Assembly (NCBI GenBank): GCA_905250075.1
Contig: CAJNOP010000086.1
Location: 310,001-374,000 of the forward strand
Direction: 5' to 3'
Length of the DNA stretch: 64,000 nt
Source: Rotaria sp. Silwood1
Taxonomy: Eukaryota > Rotifera > Eurotatoria > Philodinida > Philodinidae
Notes under the pieces: model-generated
Told to the model about the DNA's origin: nothing
Databases searched by the model: none
What the model saw: the letters and a program-made list of their open reading frames with translations, nothing else
Part shown: piece by piece, positions 24,064 to 35,516 of the stretch
Position numbering within the stretch: position 1 is the stretch's first letter
Layout of the letters: each line of letters begins with the position of its first letter
Position numbers and translations under genes: made by a program

Positions 24064-24468
24064 GGGTGTGGGTGTAGGTGGGTGTGGGTGTGGGTGTGGG
24101 TGTGGGTGTGGGTGTGGGTGTGGGTGTGGGTGTGGGTGTGGGTGTGGGTGTGGGTGTGGGTGGGGTGTGGGGGTGGGTGGGGTGTGGGGGTGGGTGTAGG
24201 GTGTGTGGATGCCACTGAATGGGATAATAGTATCAACAACCAGAACCACATCAAAACACCCCACAACCCGAACCTACACCCCACACCCACACCCAGACCC
24301 AGATCCAGACCCAGACCCAGATCCAGACCCAGACCCAGACCCACACCCACACCGACACCCACACCCACATCCACACCCACACCCACACCCACCCACCCAC
24401 ACACTCACACCCCACACCCACCCACACCCACACCCACACCTACCCACACCCACACCCACACCCCACCC
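24064..24468. repeat. Largest TGTGGG / CCCACA inverted telomere-like module
   Basis: G-rich arm 24064-24210 holds over twenty near-perfect TGTGGG units. A ~65 bp unique spacer follows (from GATGCCACTGAATGGG). The C-rich arm 24275-24468 holds CCCACA units, including a block of CCAGAC/CCAGAT variants at about 24291-24340. Valine/glycine- and histidine/proline-rich frames here are artefacts of the repeat. The right arm ends about 235 bp from the FG-GAP stop codon. Confidence 0.92.
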
Positions 24469-24702
24469 TTAAAATTAACAGAAATAAGTTTATTCCGAAT
24501 AACGATATAATCAATACAAATCCTCATCTCACTATTACGTCTTCGACAGAGAAAGCCTAAAAAATGAAATCCACTATACAGAGTTTTTAATCATAATGTT
24601 AAAAACTTAAGTTTGTTTATACAAGATGATTCGAAAGCTGCAAAAAGTTATTATATTTCGCAATAGATCAAAACAGTTTATAATTAAAATTTCTTTTTTC
24701 AG

Positions 24703-27071
24703 TCAAGAACAAACGTTCATTAGGATAGATACATCATCAGAAAATTGATTAACTATTGCCAGATCTAATTTGCTATCTTTATTGAAATCACCTGCTACCA
24801 AATACAATGGCTTTCGGCCAGTCACATATGTATACTGCATTGGAAAACTTCCATCTGCATTTCCTAACAAAACTCGAACATGATTTTCATCATAACTAAC
24901 TACTGCTAAATCCATTTTGTTATCATTATTGAAATCACCGGATATTATAGACTCTGGACGACTACCAACTGTATAATTTATTGCAGTTTCAAAACTTCCA
25001 TCACCTTTACCAAGTAAAATGCTGATACTATGGTTACCAGAGTTAGCTACTGCTAAATCTATTTTATTATCTTTATTGAAATCACCACATGTTACAGAAG
25101 ATGAATTTATACCTGTTATATATTGATACTGATTGTGAAAGGTTCCATTTTCAGTACCAAGTAATATACTAATAGTATTTTCACCATAGTTGGCAACTAT
25201 CAAATCAAGTCTATTATCATTATTCAAATCAATTGTTGTAAGAAATTTCGGATTGATACCACTTGTATACTTGGTTTGATTATGAAATGTCCCATCTCCT
25301 TTGCCAAATAATATGCTTACATTATTTTCTCCATAATTAGCAATTGCCAAATCGAAATACTTATCATTATTAAAATCACCTGATGTTACTGAAGATGGAT
25401 TCATACCAGTTAAATATCTTACTTCATTTTGAAAGGTTCCATCTCCATTTCCGAACAATAAACTGACAGTATTTTCCCCTTGATTAGTGACTACTAGATC
25501 TAAGTTGAGATCATTATTGAAATCATTCGAAAAAAGAGAAGATGGTCTAGTTCCACTTCCAAAATGTTTTCCACCATAAAAGTTTCCGTCTCCATTACCC
25601 AGAAAAACATCAATAGTATTATCAGCTGAATTAGTTGTAGCAAGATCTTGTTTGTTATCATTGTTGAAATCTCCTGATGCTATGGATGATGATTTACTGC
25701 CAGTATGATATGTTGTGTATAATTGAAAGCTTCCGTTTCCATAGCCGATGAGTACGGTAATAGTATTGTCAGCTTCATTTGTAACTGCCAGATCGATTTT
25801 AGTATCATTGTTAAAATCATCCAGTATAATAGAAGATGGTTTCCTTCCTGTCGTATATGTTACCTGTGATTGAAAATTGCCGTCACCATACCCGAGTAAT
25901 ATGCTGATAGTTGAATCTTCATAGTTAGTTACTGCCAGATCAGAATGGTTGTCATGATTGAAGTCGCCTGATAATAATCGTTGTGGACCATCACCAACTG
26001 TATAGTAAACATAATTCTCGAATGTTCCATCTCCATTACCATGCAAAATGCTAACAATATCGTTGTAGTAATTGGTTACAACCAGATCTAATATATTGTC
26101 ATTGTTCATGTCACCTGATATAACAGCTTTAGGAGTATTACCAGCGTTGTATTTCGTGTGACTCTGAAAGCTTCCATCATTATTACCAATCAAAATACTA
26201 ACGGTTTTTTCATATGAGTTTGCAACAGCTAGATCAAGGTTATTATCATTATTGAAATCTCCTGATGTTAAAGAATATGGGCCAAGTCCAGTTCGATATG
26301 CCTTATCGCTCTGAAACGTGCCGTCTCCATTACTAAGTAATATACTGACAGTAGCACTTCCCTCGTTGGTAACCGCTAAATCTAGTCTATTATCATCGTT
26401 GAAATCAGCTGCTATCACACATGTCGGATAGACGCCAGTTAGATATTTCACTTGAGTCTGAAACGTTCCATCACTATTACCAAGCAATATACTCACAGAA
26501 TCTTCATAATAATTTGCTACTACTAAGTCAAGTTTGCTATCATTATTCAAATCATATGATATCACAGAATAAGGATTTGTTCCTGTTGCATATTCATACT
26601 GAAATTGGAATATTCCATTTCCATTATTAATCAATAGATTAACTTCATCATCTTGTTGATTGGTTATTGCTAGATCAAGTTGTTTATTATTGTTGAAATC
26701 ACCTACTATTACACATACTGGAGAATTACCAATTTTATAACTTATTGAAGATTTATATGGATTTGTGCATATTTCTACATAAATGAAACAATATTGTTAA
26801 ATAAAATATGAGATAATGTGTAGAACTATAGCAACAGTGTATCTATGGATACTTATTGAAGTCTCCAGAGTTACATCATATTCCTTTTTCTTGAGCTGAA
26901 AATAGAATGAAAGGACATACTTGATGAGTTATTGACAGATCGATTAGACCTTGATCCCAGAATAGAACCTAGAATAGTCACTATGATAGTTATGACCATG
27001 AAGAAACTAGCTGATATAAGAAATCGTTTTTTGGTGTACCATCGACGTTCCAATGGTCTAATAAAATTCAT
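24703..27071 (-). CDS. Membrane-anchored FG-GAP/VCBS repeat protein (~740 aa, two exons)
   Basis: Exon 1 is 26921-27071 and exon 2 is 24703-26774. The donor at 26920 and acceptor at 26775 are phase 1 and join in frame. The N-terminus has a basic stretch then a hydrophobic helix (residues ~17-38, around FFMVITIIVTILGSILG) with no cleavage site. This suggests a type II protein with the rest outside the cell. The remainder is about 14 repeats of ~46 residues, each with a calcium-loop word such as DFNNDNKLDL followed by VxNxxDxxVSILLGNGDGTF. These are FG-GAP/VCBS repeats that fold as beta-propellers, as in integrin alpha subunits and bacterial surface proteins. No catalytic domain seen. Such genes are common in bdelloids and bacterial-like, so horizontal origin is possible but not shown. 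Function unknown, likely adhesion or binding. Confidence 0.85.
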
Positions 27072-28106
27072 AGAAGAGAAAGAGTTCGATAAAGATTTAC
27101 TAAAACTTACTTTATCTTTGGATAAAGAGAAGCACCTGTAAAGATAAACATGTGTATTGAAAATAATTGAGTCAAAATACTCAACAGTTACTAGAAACTA
27201 ACTCTATAGAGAATACGAGATGTTGAATATGTACTGCATAATTTGTTTTCTGATAAAATTGAAGGATTTCATTGATAGAATTAATTTTGATGGTAGGTCA
27301 AACAAAAACACGCTAAAGTCTCGGACGCTGCTTTGATAAATATGATTCTTTAGATTTTTTTCGCTTGCTAGTACAATAGTGCTGTAAAAACTGCGAAATA
27401 TTGAATATCTTGAGTATGCTAATGTCGGCGGTCAATTTGATGTAACACTGATAGATGCTTTATCTCGTAGTAGAAAGTAGTCAGATAAATAAGATGGAGT
27501 TTTCTGATAAGCTTTACAGAAACTAGAAAAGTTGAGAAAATATTTTTGATACCAACATAATTAGTGTCAGAATTGAAACTATCTGAGATATTTGCAAATA
27601 TAAACTATTTGTTTTAGATGAACGGAGATTAAATTATTTTTGCAAAAAAAAATGTTTGTTTTTTCTTCAATACTCACATCAATATTGAGGATTAGCACTG
27701 TTAGTTCTACATTATTTTCAGAATGAAGCATTGGAGAATGTAGGACATTTTGCTCTTAGTTACGAAATTATTGATCAAAAGAACTGTACAAAAGAATGAA
27801 TCCTTCTTTTGATGCCATTGGAGTAGAAACACTAACATACATACGATGGGCACAACTGATGAGTCTTATGCGCACAGTTATTTATTTACGGACATTTACC
27901 TGAAATTGAGAAAACCACAAATGAGAGATGAATCAATATTTTTGAATTGAAGAAATTTTCATTATTTGATAGAAATATAGAGAAACTACGGCTCAAATCA
28001 TCATTTACTCTAGCTATTTCACACTAAAACATTATAAAACCTTAATCATATAAAAAAAGATCAAGTATTCGTAATCTATAAATCCAATTCCGATCAAATT
28101 CCTTCC
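27072..28106. other. Intergenic region between FG-GAP gene and ART
   Basis: AT-rich, no credible frame. It contains the upstream region of the FG-GAP gene and the 3' flank of the second ART. No recognisable elements. Confidence 0.4.
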
Positions 28107-28865
28107 TTATTGTTCTATTTTACCTTCGAATGGAGGTTCAAGTAACATTGTTTCAGGCATCACTTGTTTCAAATGAATAACATGAAGATCAGGTGCAGGA
28201 TTGAAGTATGATTGTACTTCTAAACATGTTCCTGGTAACATTAATAATTCATCTTCATGATCAAAATAAGAATGATATCGTATATTTCTAGCATTGAATG
28301 CTTCAATAGAAAAGAGAGTTCTTGTACCTTCACTACCTAAATATAGATCATTTTCTAATACAGGAAGACTTGTAGTACACGATGAGAAAGACCACCAAAT
28401 TATTTTAGTTCCATGTGAAAAATTTTGACTAACATTTCTTCTAATTCCACGCCAGATAGTTTTTTGTGGTGCACATTCTATTTTAACTAGTGCAGTAAGA
28501 AAAAGTTTTAAATATTTGAACCATGGTTGTAAATGTTGATGATCTGTTGTTCTAAGAGTTTCATTGAGAATAGAATAAAGACTTCTTTGTCCATCATTCC
28601 ATTCCATGGTATATAGATGAATTGAAGCTGATTCATCACGAGTAAGATGATCAGATGGTGTATCTGGAGTATGTTGGAGAGCAATCGAAACATATATTAA
28701 TATATCGAAAACAATCGGAACTAATGGTGTACATGCTTCAACAAGTGGAAGAAGTGGTTCGTTAGCATAACCAATAATAGGACCAAGTATTTCTGAATTT
28801 TCTGCATATGGAATTAGAAGACGATAATTTACTCTTCGAATCTGTAATTCGTTACTGTCACTCAT
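28107..28865 (-). CDS. Arginine-type mono-ADP-ribosyltransferase, LRR-less (252 aa)
   Basis: Single exon, ATG at 28863-28865. Clearly the same fold family as the ART-LRR at 20020: shared words DESASI.LYT.EW, LKLFLT, TIWRGI, and WW.(F/L)SSCT. Triad residues are R139 (TIWRGIR), S161-S162 (WWSFSSCT) and E204-x-E206 (DHEDELLMLPG), so NAD+-dependent arginine ADP-ribosylation is predicted. It stops right after the catalytic domain (EPPFEGKIEQ), at the point where the other gene continues into leucine-rich repeats. No signal peptide; the N-terminal ~60 residues are variable. Intact, with no lesion. Whether it lost the LRRs or never had them cannot be told from here. Substrate unknown. Confidence 0.9.
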   Translation of the reverse strand: MSDSNELQIRRVNYRLLIPYAENSEILGPIIGYANEPLLPLVEACTPLVPIVFDILIYVSIALQHTPDTPSDHLTRDESASIHLYTMEWNDGQRSLYSILNETLRTTDHQHLQPWFKYLKLFLTALVKIECAPQKTIWRGIRRNVSQNFSHGTKIIWWSFSSCTTSLPVLENDLYLGSEGTRTLFSIEAFNARNIRYHSYFDHEDELLMLPGTCLEVQSYFNPAPDLHVIHLKQVMPETMLLEPPFEGKIEQ

Positions 28866-29692
28866 TTGATCATATATGCACCTGTTGTAGTTTATATTAC
28901 AAAATGAACTATTCGTTGCTTTTTTTTCTTATGAAGTATACTGGAGTAAAAAGAAAAAGCGGAAAATATCGTCTTAAGGGTATCCAAATGCTATATCAAC
29001 TTTAGTATTCAACAATGAAAAATGAAGCACTACTTATACCAAATTGATATAAAATGATTTCAAATGTAAGAAGATTTTCTAAAATATTTAATATGAAAAT
29101 TGAAACGATATGAATAAATGAGTTTATCTAATTGCTAACGATATTATAAAAATGTCATAAAATCATAAGCATCGTAAAATATTGAATTGTAAGAAGTTCA
29201 CATTTCTTTCTTTCAAATAATCATACACTATTTATTTGTCATGAATCAGACCATAAATACAAGAGAGAGAATATAATTATATATTTCAATAAGATTTATT
29301 ATTCACTTCGATAAAAAGAAAAAAAATATATATTATTCATTCGAGTACCTTGCAAAATATCTACCGTAAAAAAAAAGAGATTTATGATAACTAGCGTAAT
29401 AACAAATGTATGCGTATCAGAATAGAGGACCATATTTTACTTGACATAAACAATTTCAAAAGTTCATCTAATTATAGATAATAATGTTTGAATACACTGC
29501 AAGATTATTTTATTTTCATGTAAACGAATCTGTGATAACTCTCACAAAAACGCATGCCATTTAAACTATGTATTGAGAAAAAAAGTAGAATGAAATAGCT
29601 AGAAACTTAGTGAAAATAATATACACGAAATATTGTTTATATTATAGGTGAATATGCTATTCAAAGATTGTGAGATGGATAGTTGGCATGAG
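28866..29692. other. AT-rich intergenic region upstream of LRR-less ART
   Basis: Should contain the promoter of the ART on the minus strand. No distinct motif or coding frame recognised. Confidence 0.4.
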
Positions 29693-29826
29693 GGTGTGGG
29701 TGTGGGTGTGAGTGAGTGGGTGTGGGTGTGGACAGTTCTAACCTGAAACACCCACACCCACCCAGCCACAGTCACACTCACACCCACACCCCACACCCAC
29801 CCACACCCCATCCACGCCCACACCCA
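29693..29826. repeat. TGTGGG / CCCACA inverted telomere-like module
   Basis: G-rich arm 29693-29732, an ~18 bp spacer (ACAGTTCTAACCTGAAA), and C-rich arm about 29749-29826. Same order and orientation as the modules at 13741, 24064 and 36811. Confidence 0.85.
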
Positions 29827-30934
29827 ACTTTGCTGCATTTTATTCATTTCTTATGTAGCCAAAAATCGTATAAATATCCTTAATAGAATCCTATGATTTG
29901 CCGAGCGACAAAATCGATTTCAGAAATCATCATAGAACTGAATATTTGGTAGATAAGTTGAAAGAAAAATCGATTTTATTATTGTGTTTGATCTAAAAGA
30001 AACGATTAGATGGTATTTTTCCGATCTATTTTTGTCTAAGCTTGAACTGAATCTAAAACAAGATTTCTATAATATCAAAACTATAGAGATTATTGTTCTA
30101 TAATTTTTCAATGATTTAATGGATATTGATCTGATAATTCATTTTAAAAATGTAACGTGAAGAGTAGTTATTTGGTAGAAGGAAATTGTTGATATTCAAT
30201 ATTTGTTTGATGTGTAAATAAAACCTCAATTTCGATAAAATTTTCAATCCAATCCAATAAAGTTAGAGAGGGTCGTAAGTGGGTTCGATGACTACCTTCG
30301 ATTTCAGCCTGAAAGTCCATGAAGACTGTACATTTACGAAGGGTCCGCCTTCTCAGAAAAGTCGATTTTTTGACAAAGATATGGTGGCGAGATTTGTACA
30401 TATATTGATAGTTTCTGCAATGGACTATAGGCTGGCATACTTTTTTCGTCACAGCAAGAAGACTAATTTGTTTCTGATGGTCACTTATCTGACGAATATC
30501 AACTTGCACTGTATGAAAATTTTTGAATTTCTCTTATGCTGAAATAAAAAACGTAAATCTTCTATTTTGATTAGCGAGTTTTTTGCCATGAATTCGAGAA
30601 TTTTTGGAAGAAGATTTTTTAAAGAACAAACAAAGGGATATTTGAAATTTGGGCTCTACCACTACCTAGTCCTAAGAGTGCTCTACTATTTAAAAACCAC
30701 CCCACCATGCTGGTTCTTGTCCTCGTTGTGACAACTTTGCCTGCGTAGAGGATACTTGAGGATGTAGGTGTGGAGTACCAAAACAACAAACACCCACACC
30801 CTCAGAATTGATCGATTCTACTAATTACGTTTTATCGTATATTGTCATTTGAGATTTTATAGAATTCGAGTCAGAAATAAATTTGATAACATGTAATAGT
30901 TAGTTAGTGAGTTCTATTAAACAATTGACAATGA
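29827..30934. other. Non-coding stretch
   Basis: Open frames at 30168-30509 (-) and 30279-30542 (+) overlap on opposite strands and show no family signal. A very short G-rich/C-rich pair (GATGTAGGTGTGGAG ... CACCCACACCC) lies at about 30757-30802. Confidence 0.4.
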
Positions 30935-30942
30935 ATTTTAGT

Positions 30943-31377
30943 CAAGGTTCCGAATGGAACTCGGAGACAAAATGTTTTCGTACACTTTGCTTAACTTAGT
31001 AAAATGTACGTGTACACTTAGCTTTCGCAAGCAAAAGGTAGCAAAGTGTAGACGTCGAAATTTTCTCGTATAAGCTAAAAAAAAAAAAAAAGAAAAAAGG
31101 TGTTCATGTATATCTTAGAGAAAAGAAAAAGAAAAATTAACCGATAGTAAAATTGATCAAAAGAGGTCGTGTTGTACATTTTATACTTCATTGATAGAAA
31201 TATTAATTCATATGCAAACAGATTTTTGGATCAAAAACAAAGTGTTATTTTCGTAAGCACAGTGTATTGCGTACACTTTGGTTTCGTCAGCAGTGTGTAA
31301 AACAGAGTGTAAATTCAATTTAGCAAGTGTTTCGTACACTTTGATTCTGCTTGGTACCCTTGCTATTCGGAACCTTG
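30943..31377. mobile_element. Non-autonomous hAT-like element, 435 bp, 8-bp duplication
   Basis: Ends CAAGGTTCCGAAT and ATTCGGAACCTTG are exact inverted copies. Exact ATTTTAGT flanks at 30935-30942 and 31378-31385 give the 8-bp duplication of hAT. The interior has GTACACTTTG words repeated near both ends in both directions, probably transposase-binding sites. No coding frame. Confidence 0.85.
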
Positions 31378-31385
31378 ATTTTAGT

Positions 31386-31876
31386 TACTTGACATTAGAT
31401 CGAGTTTCAGCACAATTTTTTCCGAAATTAATAGTAAAGACAAGCTCGATATGAAAAGATATAGGGAGCGTTTGCAACGTCTTTGTGTGGTAGTGTGAAC
31501 TAGCTTGTCACCTGTTTGCTTCGACATTGGCAGTGGCGACAATGACAAACCTCATAGAAAAATATATTATCTTCATTGGAACTCATCGATGATATTCGAC
31601 GAATATTTCAAACATCGTTTTGACATTATCTCAGTTCAAGAAAATTTTGTATTCACAGTCAGTTATGAATGGACGGCAATTAATAGAAGAAAAGTCAGTA
31701 GGTCAACCAATCAGTTTCAATTGTTTGGATTTCAGCCTTACCACAAACAAAAAGGAAAATGACCTACGATATTTGGCCTTAGCAACGGTTATCCATTCAT
31801 ATATTTACAATCGATTCGTAATATAACCATATAGTTCAACCTCGCAATCAACATTTCTTTCTTGTGTTCTTCTTCG
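31386..31876. other. Upstream region of F-box gene
   Basis: About 490 bp between the hAT-like element and the F-box start codon. No recognised motif; frame 31505-31762 has no family signal. Confidence 0.4.
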
Positions 31877-34800
31877 ATGGCTTTCACTCAATTTGATCAA
31901 CTTCCTGTGGATATTCTCTATACTATTTTCAATTATTTCTATGCTCATGAGATTTTTATCGCTTTTCTTAATTTGAATACTCATCTCAATGCTGTTATAC
32001 AATCTTACAGAAGCTATCGAGTCAATTTTCAATCAATTCTTCGATCACATTTCGATCTCGTTTGTCATTATATTCGATCTGATCAAATTTCGATATTGAC
32101 ATTGTCGGATGATAACGATACACCTGGTCAATCTCAACTTTTCTTATCTTATTTTCAACTCGATCAATGTATTCAACTTCAAGCACTCAAATTAGTTCGA
32201 ATCGAATTGAAATCATGGAATACTATTCAAATATATCTGAACAAACTCGATCATCTTCGTTCATTAACACTGAGCCCTGAACTAGGTCAATCGATCATGA
32301 TTGTACCAATTACACTTCAATTGAAACATTTGGTCATCTCGAATAAACATGTTTCACAAATAGTAAATATTGCCTGTCTTTATTCCTTAACCCTTTTTGA
32401 CTGTTCATTGAATACACTTGAAAGTATTTGTCCATCAATGTTACAATTGCGAATACTGAATATCACTATCAAACACATTGAATCACACTTCAAATTTCCA
32501 TGTCGATTACTTCATATCAGGCGTTTTCTTCTCAAAATCGAGAGTAAGTGATCAAAGTATTGTTGTTCGATGAGATCTTTCATATTTATTTATTTATTTA
32601 TTTATCAGACTATCAAATATCAATGAATGAAATGGATGAACTTCTATCAAATTTTCCTCGCTTGAAACATTTCGAATTGTGCACAAATGCTTTTGATGAT
32701 TTGGTCGATGGTAGACATGTGCGGGACCAGTCCCGGTCCCGGTCCCGGTCCCGGCCACCGGGACCGGGACCAAAAAATAGAATTTTACCGGGACCGGGAC
32801 CAAAAAATAGAATTTTACTGGGACCGGGACCAGGATCGAAAAACAATTTAGTCCCGGTCATGTTTGCCGTTGATAAGAAACATCGGCGGAAATACAAGTG
32901 AGAACTGCTCCAGATCTAAAACCGGCAGATTCCGCAACAACTTCTCTGACTATGGACAAATAACAGAAAAAGTAAGGTTACTTAGACTGGGTGTAGAACA
33001 AAAACCAAATTTAACGCATTCGACGCGATTCGGTTTTATTAAAGAGTAGCTCTAGAGATTCATTTTCGTCTGCATTCATCTTGCGATAAATGCACTGCTT
33101 GGTCTTTTCATCCTATGCTGATCTGTCGTTTTCTCTTTTCCATTTGTAATATCACATGTAGCGAAGTAACCATTCTGTAGTTTGGCGAAACCCCTGTGAG
33201 GTCATTTCAGCATGACATGCCATTCGAGAAGTTGAATCAGCAACCCAATTCAAGCGCGAATTCACTAATCGCAAGCTCGAAGAAAAGGAAGGATTTAAGG
33301 GCAATGTCCGCAGACGCTGTACTGGCTGCTTTGCGAAAGGAAGGGCACAACAGTCAAGAGAAGCGAGCTATGCGGTAGCAAAGAAAGTAAAAACGTTCTG
33401 TTGTGAGTAACAATTTTTTTTGTCTTGATTTTTTTAACAAGACCCATCATGCTATGGAATAACGGACACAAAAAGAGTTCTGAAGGCAGAACAGATAAAG
33501 CTTTATGTTCAACCTCCTGTCTAAGAACAAAGAAAAATAAAGTACTTTTCTATACAGTTTCTCGTTAAAATGTAGCGTGGCTCACTGTTAGGCCACATCG
33601 TAGCGAATGTGTTAACTGAGCCCAGGACTAAAAAACAGAATTTCACCGGAATCAGCAGCAAAAGGAAAATTTCCACCGGGACCAAAGGAAATTTTCCACC
33701 GGGACCGGGACCGGGACCAAATGAAAATTTTCACCGGGACCCAAACCGGGACCAAAAAAAATTTACCGGGACCGGGACCGGACCGGGACCAAAAATTTAA
33801 TTTCACCGGGACCGCGACCGGGACCGGGACCAAAAAAAGTTGGTCCCGCACATGTCTAGTCGATGGTTATCAATGGGAAATATTGACAAAAGATCTTCTC
33901 ACATTTAACTTCAATTTCGCTATTACACTTCATGAGCATTCAATCGAAAATATTCTTGATTCATTTCGTACTCAATTCTGGCTCGATGAAAAACATTGGT
34001 TTGTGGCCTATGACAATAATCATCTTTACACAATACCTCGTTTCGTACCCACATACGCTAGTAGATTCTTTCCATTACCAAAATATTGGACTATATCGAA
34101 TAATGTTTTGTTCTATGAATCTATTACGAAGCTAGCCTTGGACACGAAAACTATCGAAACGTGTCATCGCTTTAATAATATCAACACATTAGAACTTTTG
34201 TCTGATGAAATTATAATTGAAAGTCTAATGACTGCAATCAAACTGAATGCGGTGAAGACTTTGATCATTCCGTCGTCGATGGAACGGTCAACGATCAATT
34301 TTTTGTTAACTCAAATACCTCATCTACAACATCTCGTAATCACACGAGTAAGATAAAAATTGTTTTTTTTTGCAATTATTTCTTTGAGAGAATCACTACT
34401 AACATGGATCAATTTTTTACGAGACGATCTGAGCAAAACTAAACCCGAACCGAGACTGAAAATTTTTCGTCCGATCCATCAAAACGGATGTTTTCAGACA
34501 TTGACCATTTTCTCAGTAAACCTAAATGAATGTGGGACTAAAGGGTAGGTGTGAGGATGCTGCTGATACTGTGAATGAGCGAGAGAAAAACTTAGGCGTC
34601 TATGACGAAAGCAACGCTGCCAAGGCGTCTGGTACATCTCCAATGCACCGTTGTTAAGAGTGTCCGTCATGTCTGTAGGGGAAGAGAAATGGATTCAAAT
34701 TTCTACTCCTCAACGCTCCTTTTAGATCGTGTTTCACAACAAAAGCCTAAGTTCAATCTATTTTTGTGTGATAAAAAACGATTAAATTGGGAGTATTTTC

Positions 34801-35477
34801 TATCTAATTTCAATAATATTATTTGACCTCTAATTGCAATGACCGTAAAACACGTTTCCCAAATTTTGTATTAAAACTCAAACTTTTGAGAGAATTTTCG
34901 TGACCGTGATCGAAAAAAAAGTAGTGACGCCGATCTTTAGACTCAATTTCTCCGATCTGACTCGAGATCAAGTATGGTTTTCGTGATCTAGCCCGAGCCG
35001 GATACTGGTACTGAGGTCACCGATAAAAGTAGAAAATAAAAACTAATCCTATATGAAAATGACGATCGGCTTTTGTTTTAGTGGATAAGCAAACCAAGTG
35101 ACAACTTCTCGTACTACGATGGTTATTTTGCCGACTTTTTGAAAGAAACTCAACATATGCAATGGAGTCAGATACGTACGCTGACAATATCGGTTAGTCA
35201 TATTATTGATGATCCATATACTGTTCGTCGTCTATGTCATCTTTTTCCATGTATTGAACGATTGAATGTGTCGATTAGACATGTAGAAATTTTGATTGCA
35301 TTTATCGATGCTTTTCAATATTTGCTAAATGTATCATTCTACTTCGAGTTTTCATCTGAACATGGTAGAAGTAAATTATTACTTCATGATGGTCTACAAT
35401 TGATAAAGGATGAGTTTACTTATTGTTTGAATGGTTTTACTGTTCATATGTGGATGAAAAAGAAAGTGAGTGACTAA
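31877..35477 (+). CDS. F-box / LRR-like protein, second exon carrying a hAT-like insertion
   Basis: Start ATG at 31877 (MAFTQFDQLPVDILYTIFNY), a classic F-box opening. F-box proteins are substrate-receptor subunits of SCF ubiquitin ligases. Exon 1 is 31877-32543 (phase 1 donor GTAAGT). Exon 2 is 32609-34347, split by the element at 32712-33858. Exon 3 starts at 35082 after a 734 bp intron. After the F-box, the protein is leucine-rich with irregular repeats (e.g. LRSLTLSPEL, LKHLVISNKH). Without the element, exon 2 reads in frame from DLVDG into YQWEILTKDLL. With it, translation runs into low-complexity sequence and stops at 32899. The last exon either ends at 35475-35477 (KKKVSD) or splices at 35466 to the next gene in phase 0. 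Broken allele, or element removed as an intron: undecided. Confidence 0.8.
32712..33858. mobile_element. hAT-like insertion in F-box exon 2, 8-bp duplication
   Basis: Begins TAGACATGTGCGGGACC and ends GGTCCCGCACATGTCTA, exact 17-bp inverted ends. It is flanked by exact GTCGATGG copies (32704-32711 and 33859-33866). Sub-terminal GGGACC/GGTCCC hexamers fill about 32725-32860 and 33655-33845, inverted relative to each other. The middle (about 32870-33600) has short frames without a recognisable transposase, so it seems non-autonomous. The last G of the left duplication plus the element's first T makes GT. The element's last TA plus the first G of the right duplication makes AG. Confidence 0.92.
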
Positions 35478-35516
35478 CGAAAAGAATTTTATATTGTTTC
35501 ATTGTTTATCGTTCAG

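Noticed and set aside
24064..24468. A true chromosome end
   Set aside because: The array has unique sequence and genes on both sides and faces an inverted array; it is internal.
23958..24510. Open frames with Val-Gly, His-Pro or Trp-Val runs on both strands
   Set aside because: Direct by-products of TGTGGG/CCCACA hexamers, open in several frames at once; no protein gene.
30168..30542. Overlapping frames on both strands (113 and 87 codons)
   Set aside because: No family signal, opposite-strand overlap, AT-rich composition like the flanks.
32864..33378. Transposase gene inside the F-box insertion
   Set aside because: The short frames there carry no recognisable hAT catalytic or dimerisation motif.
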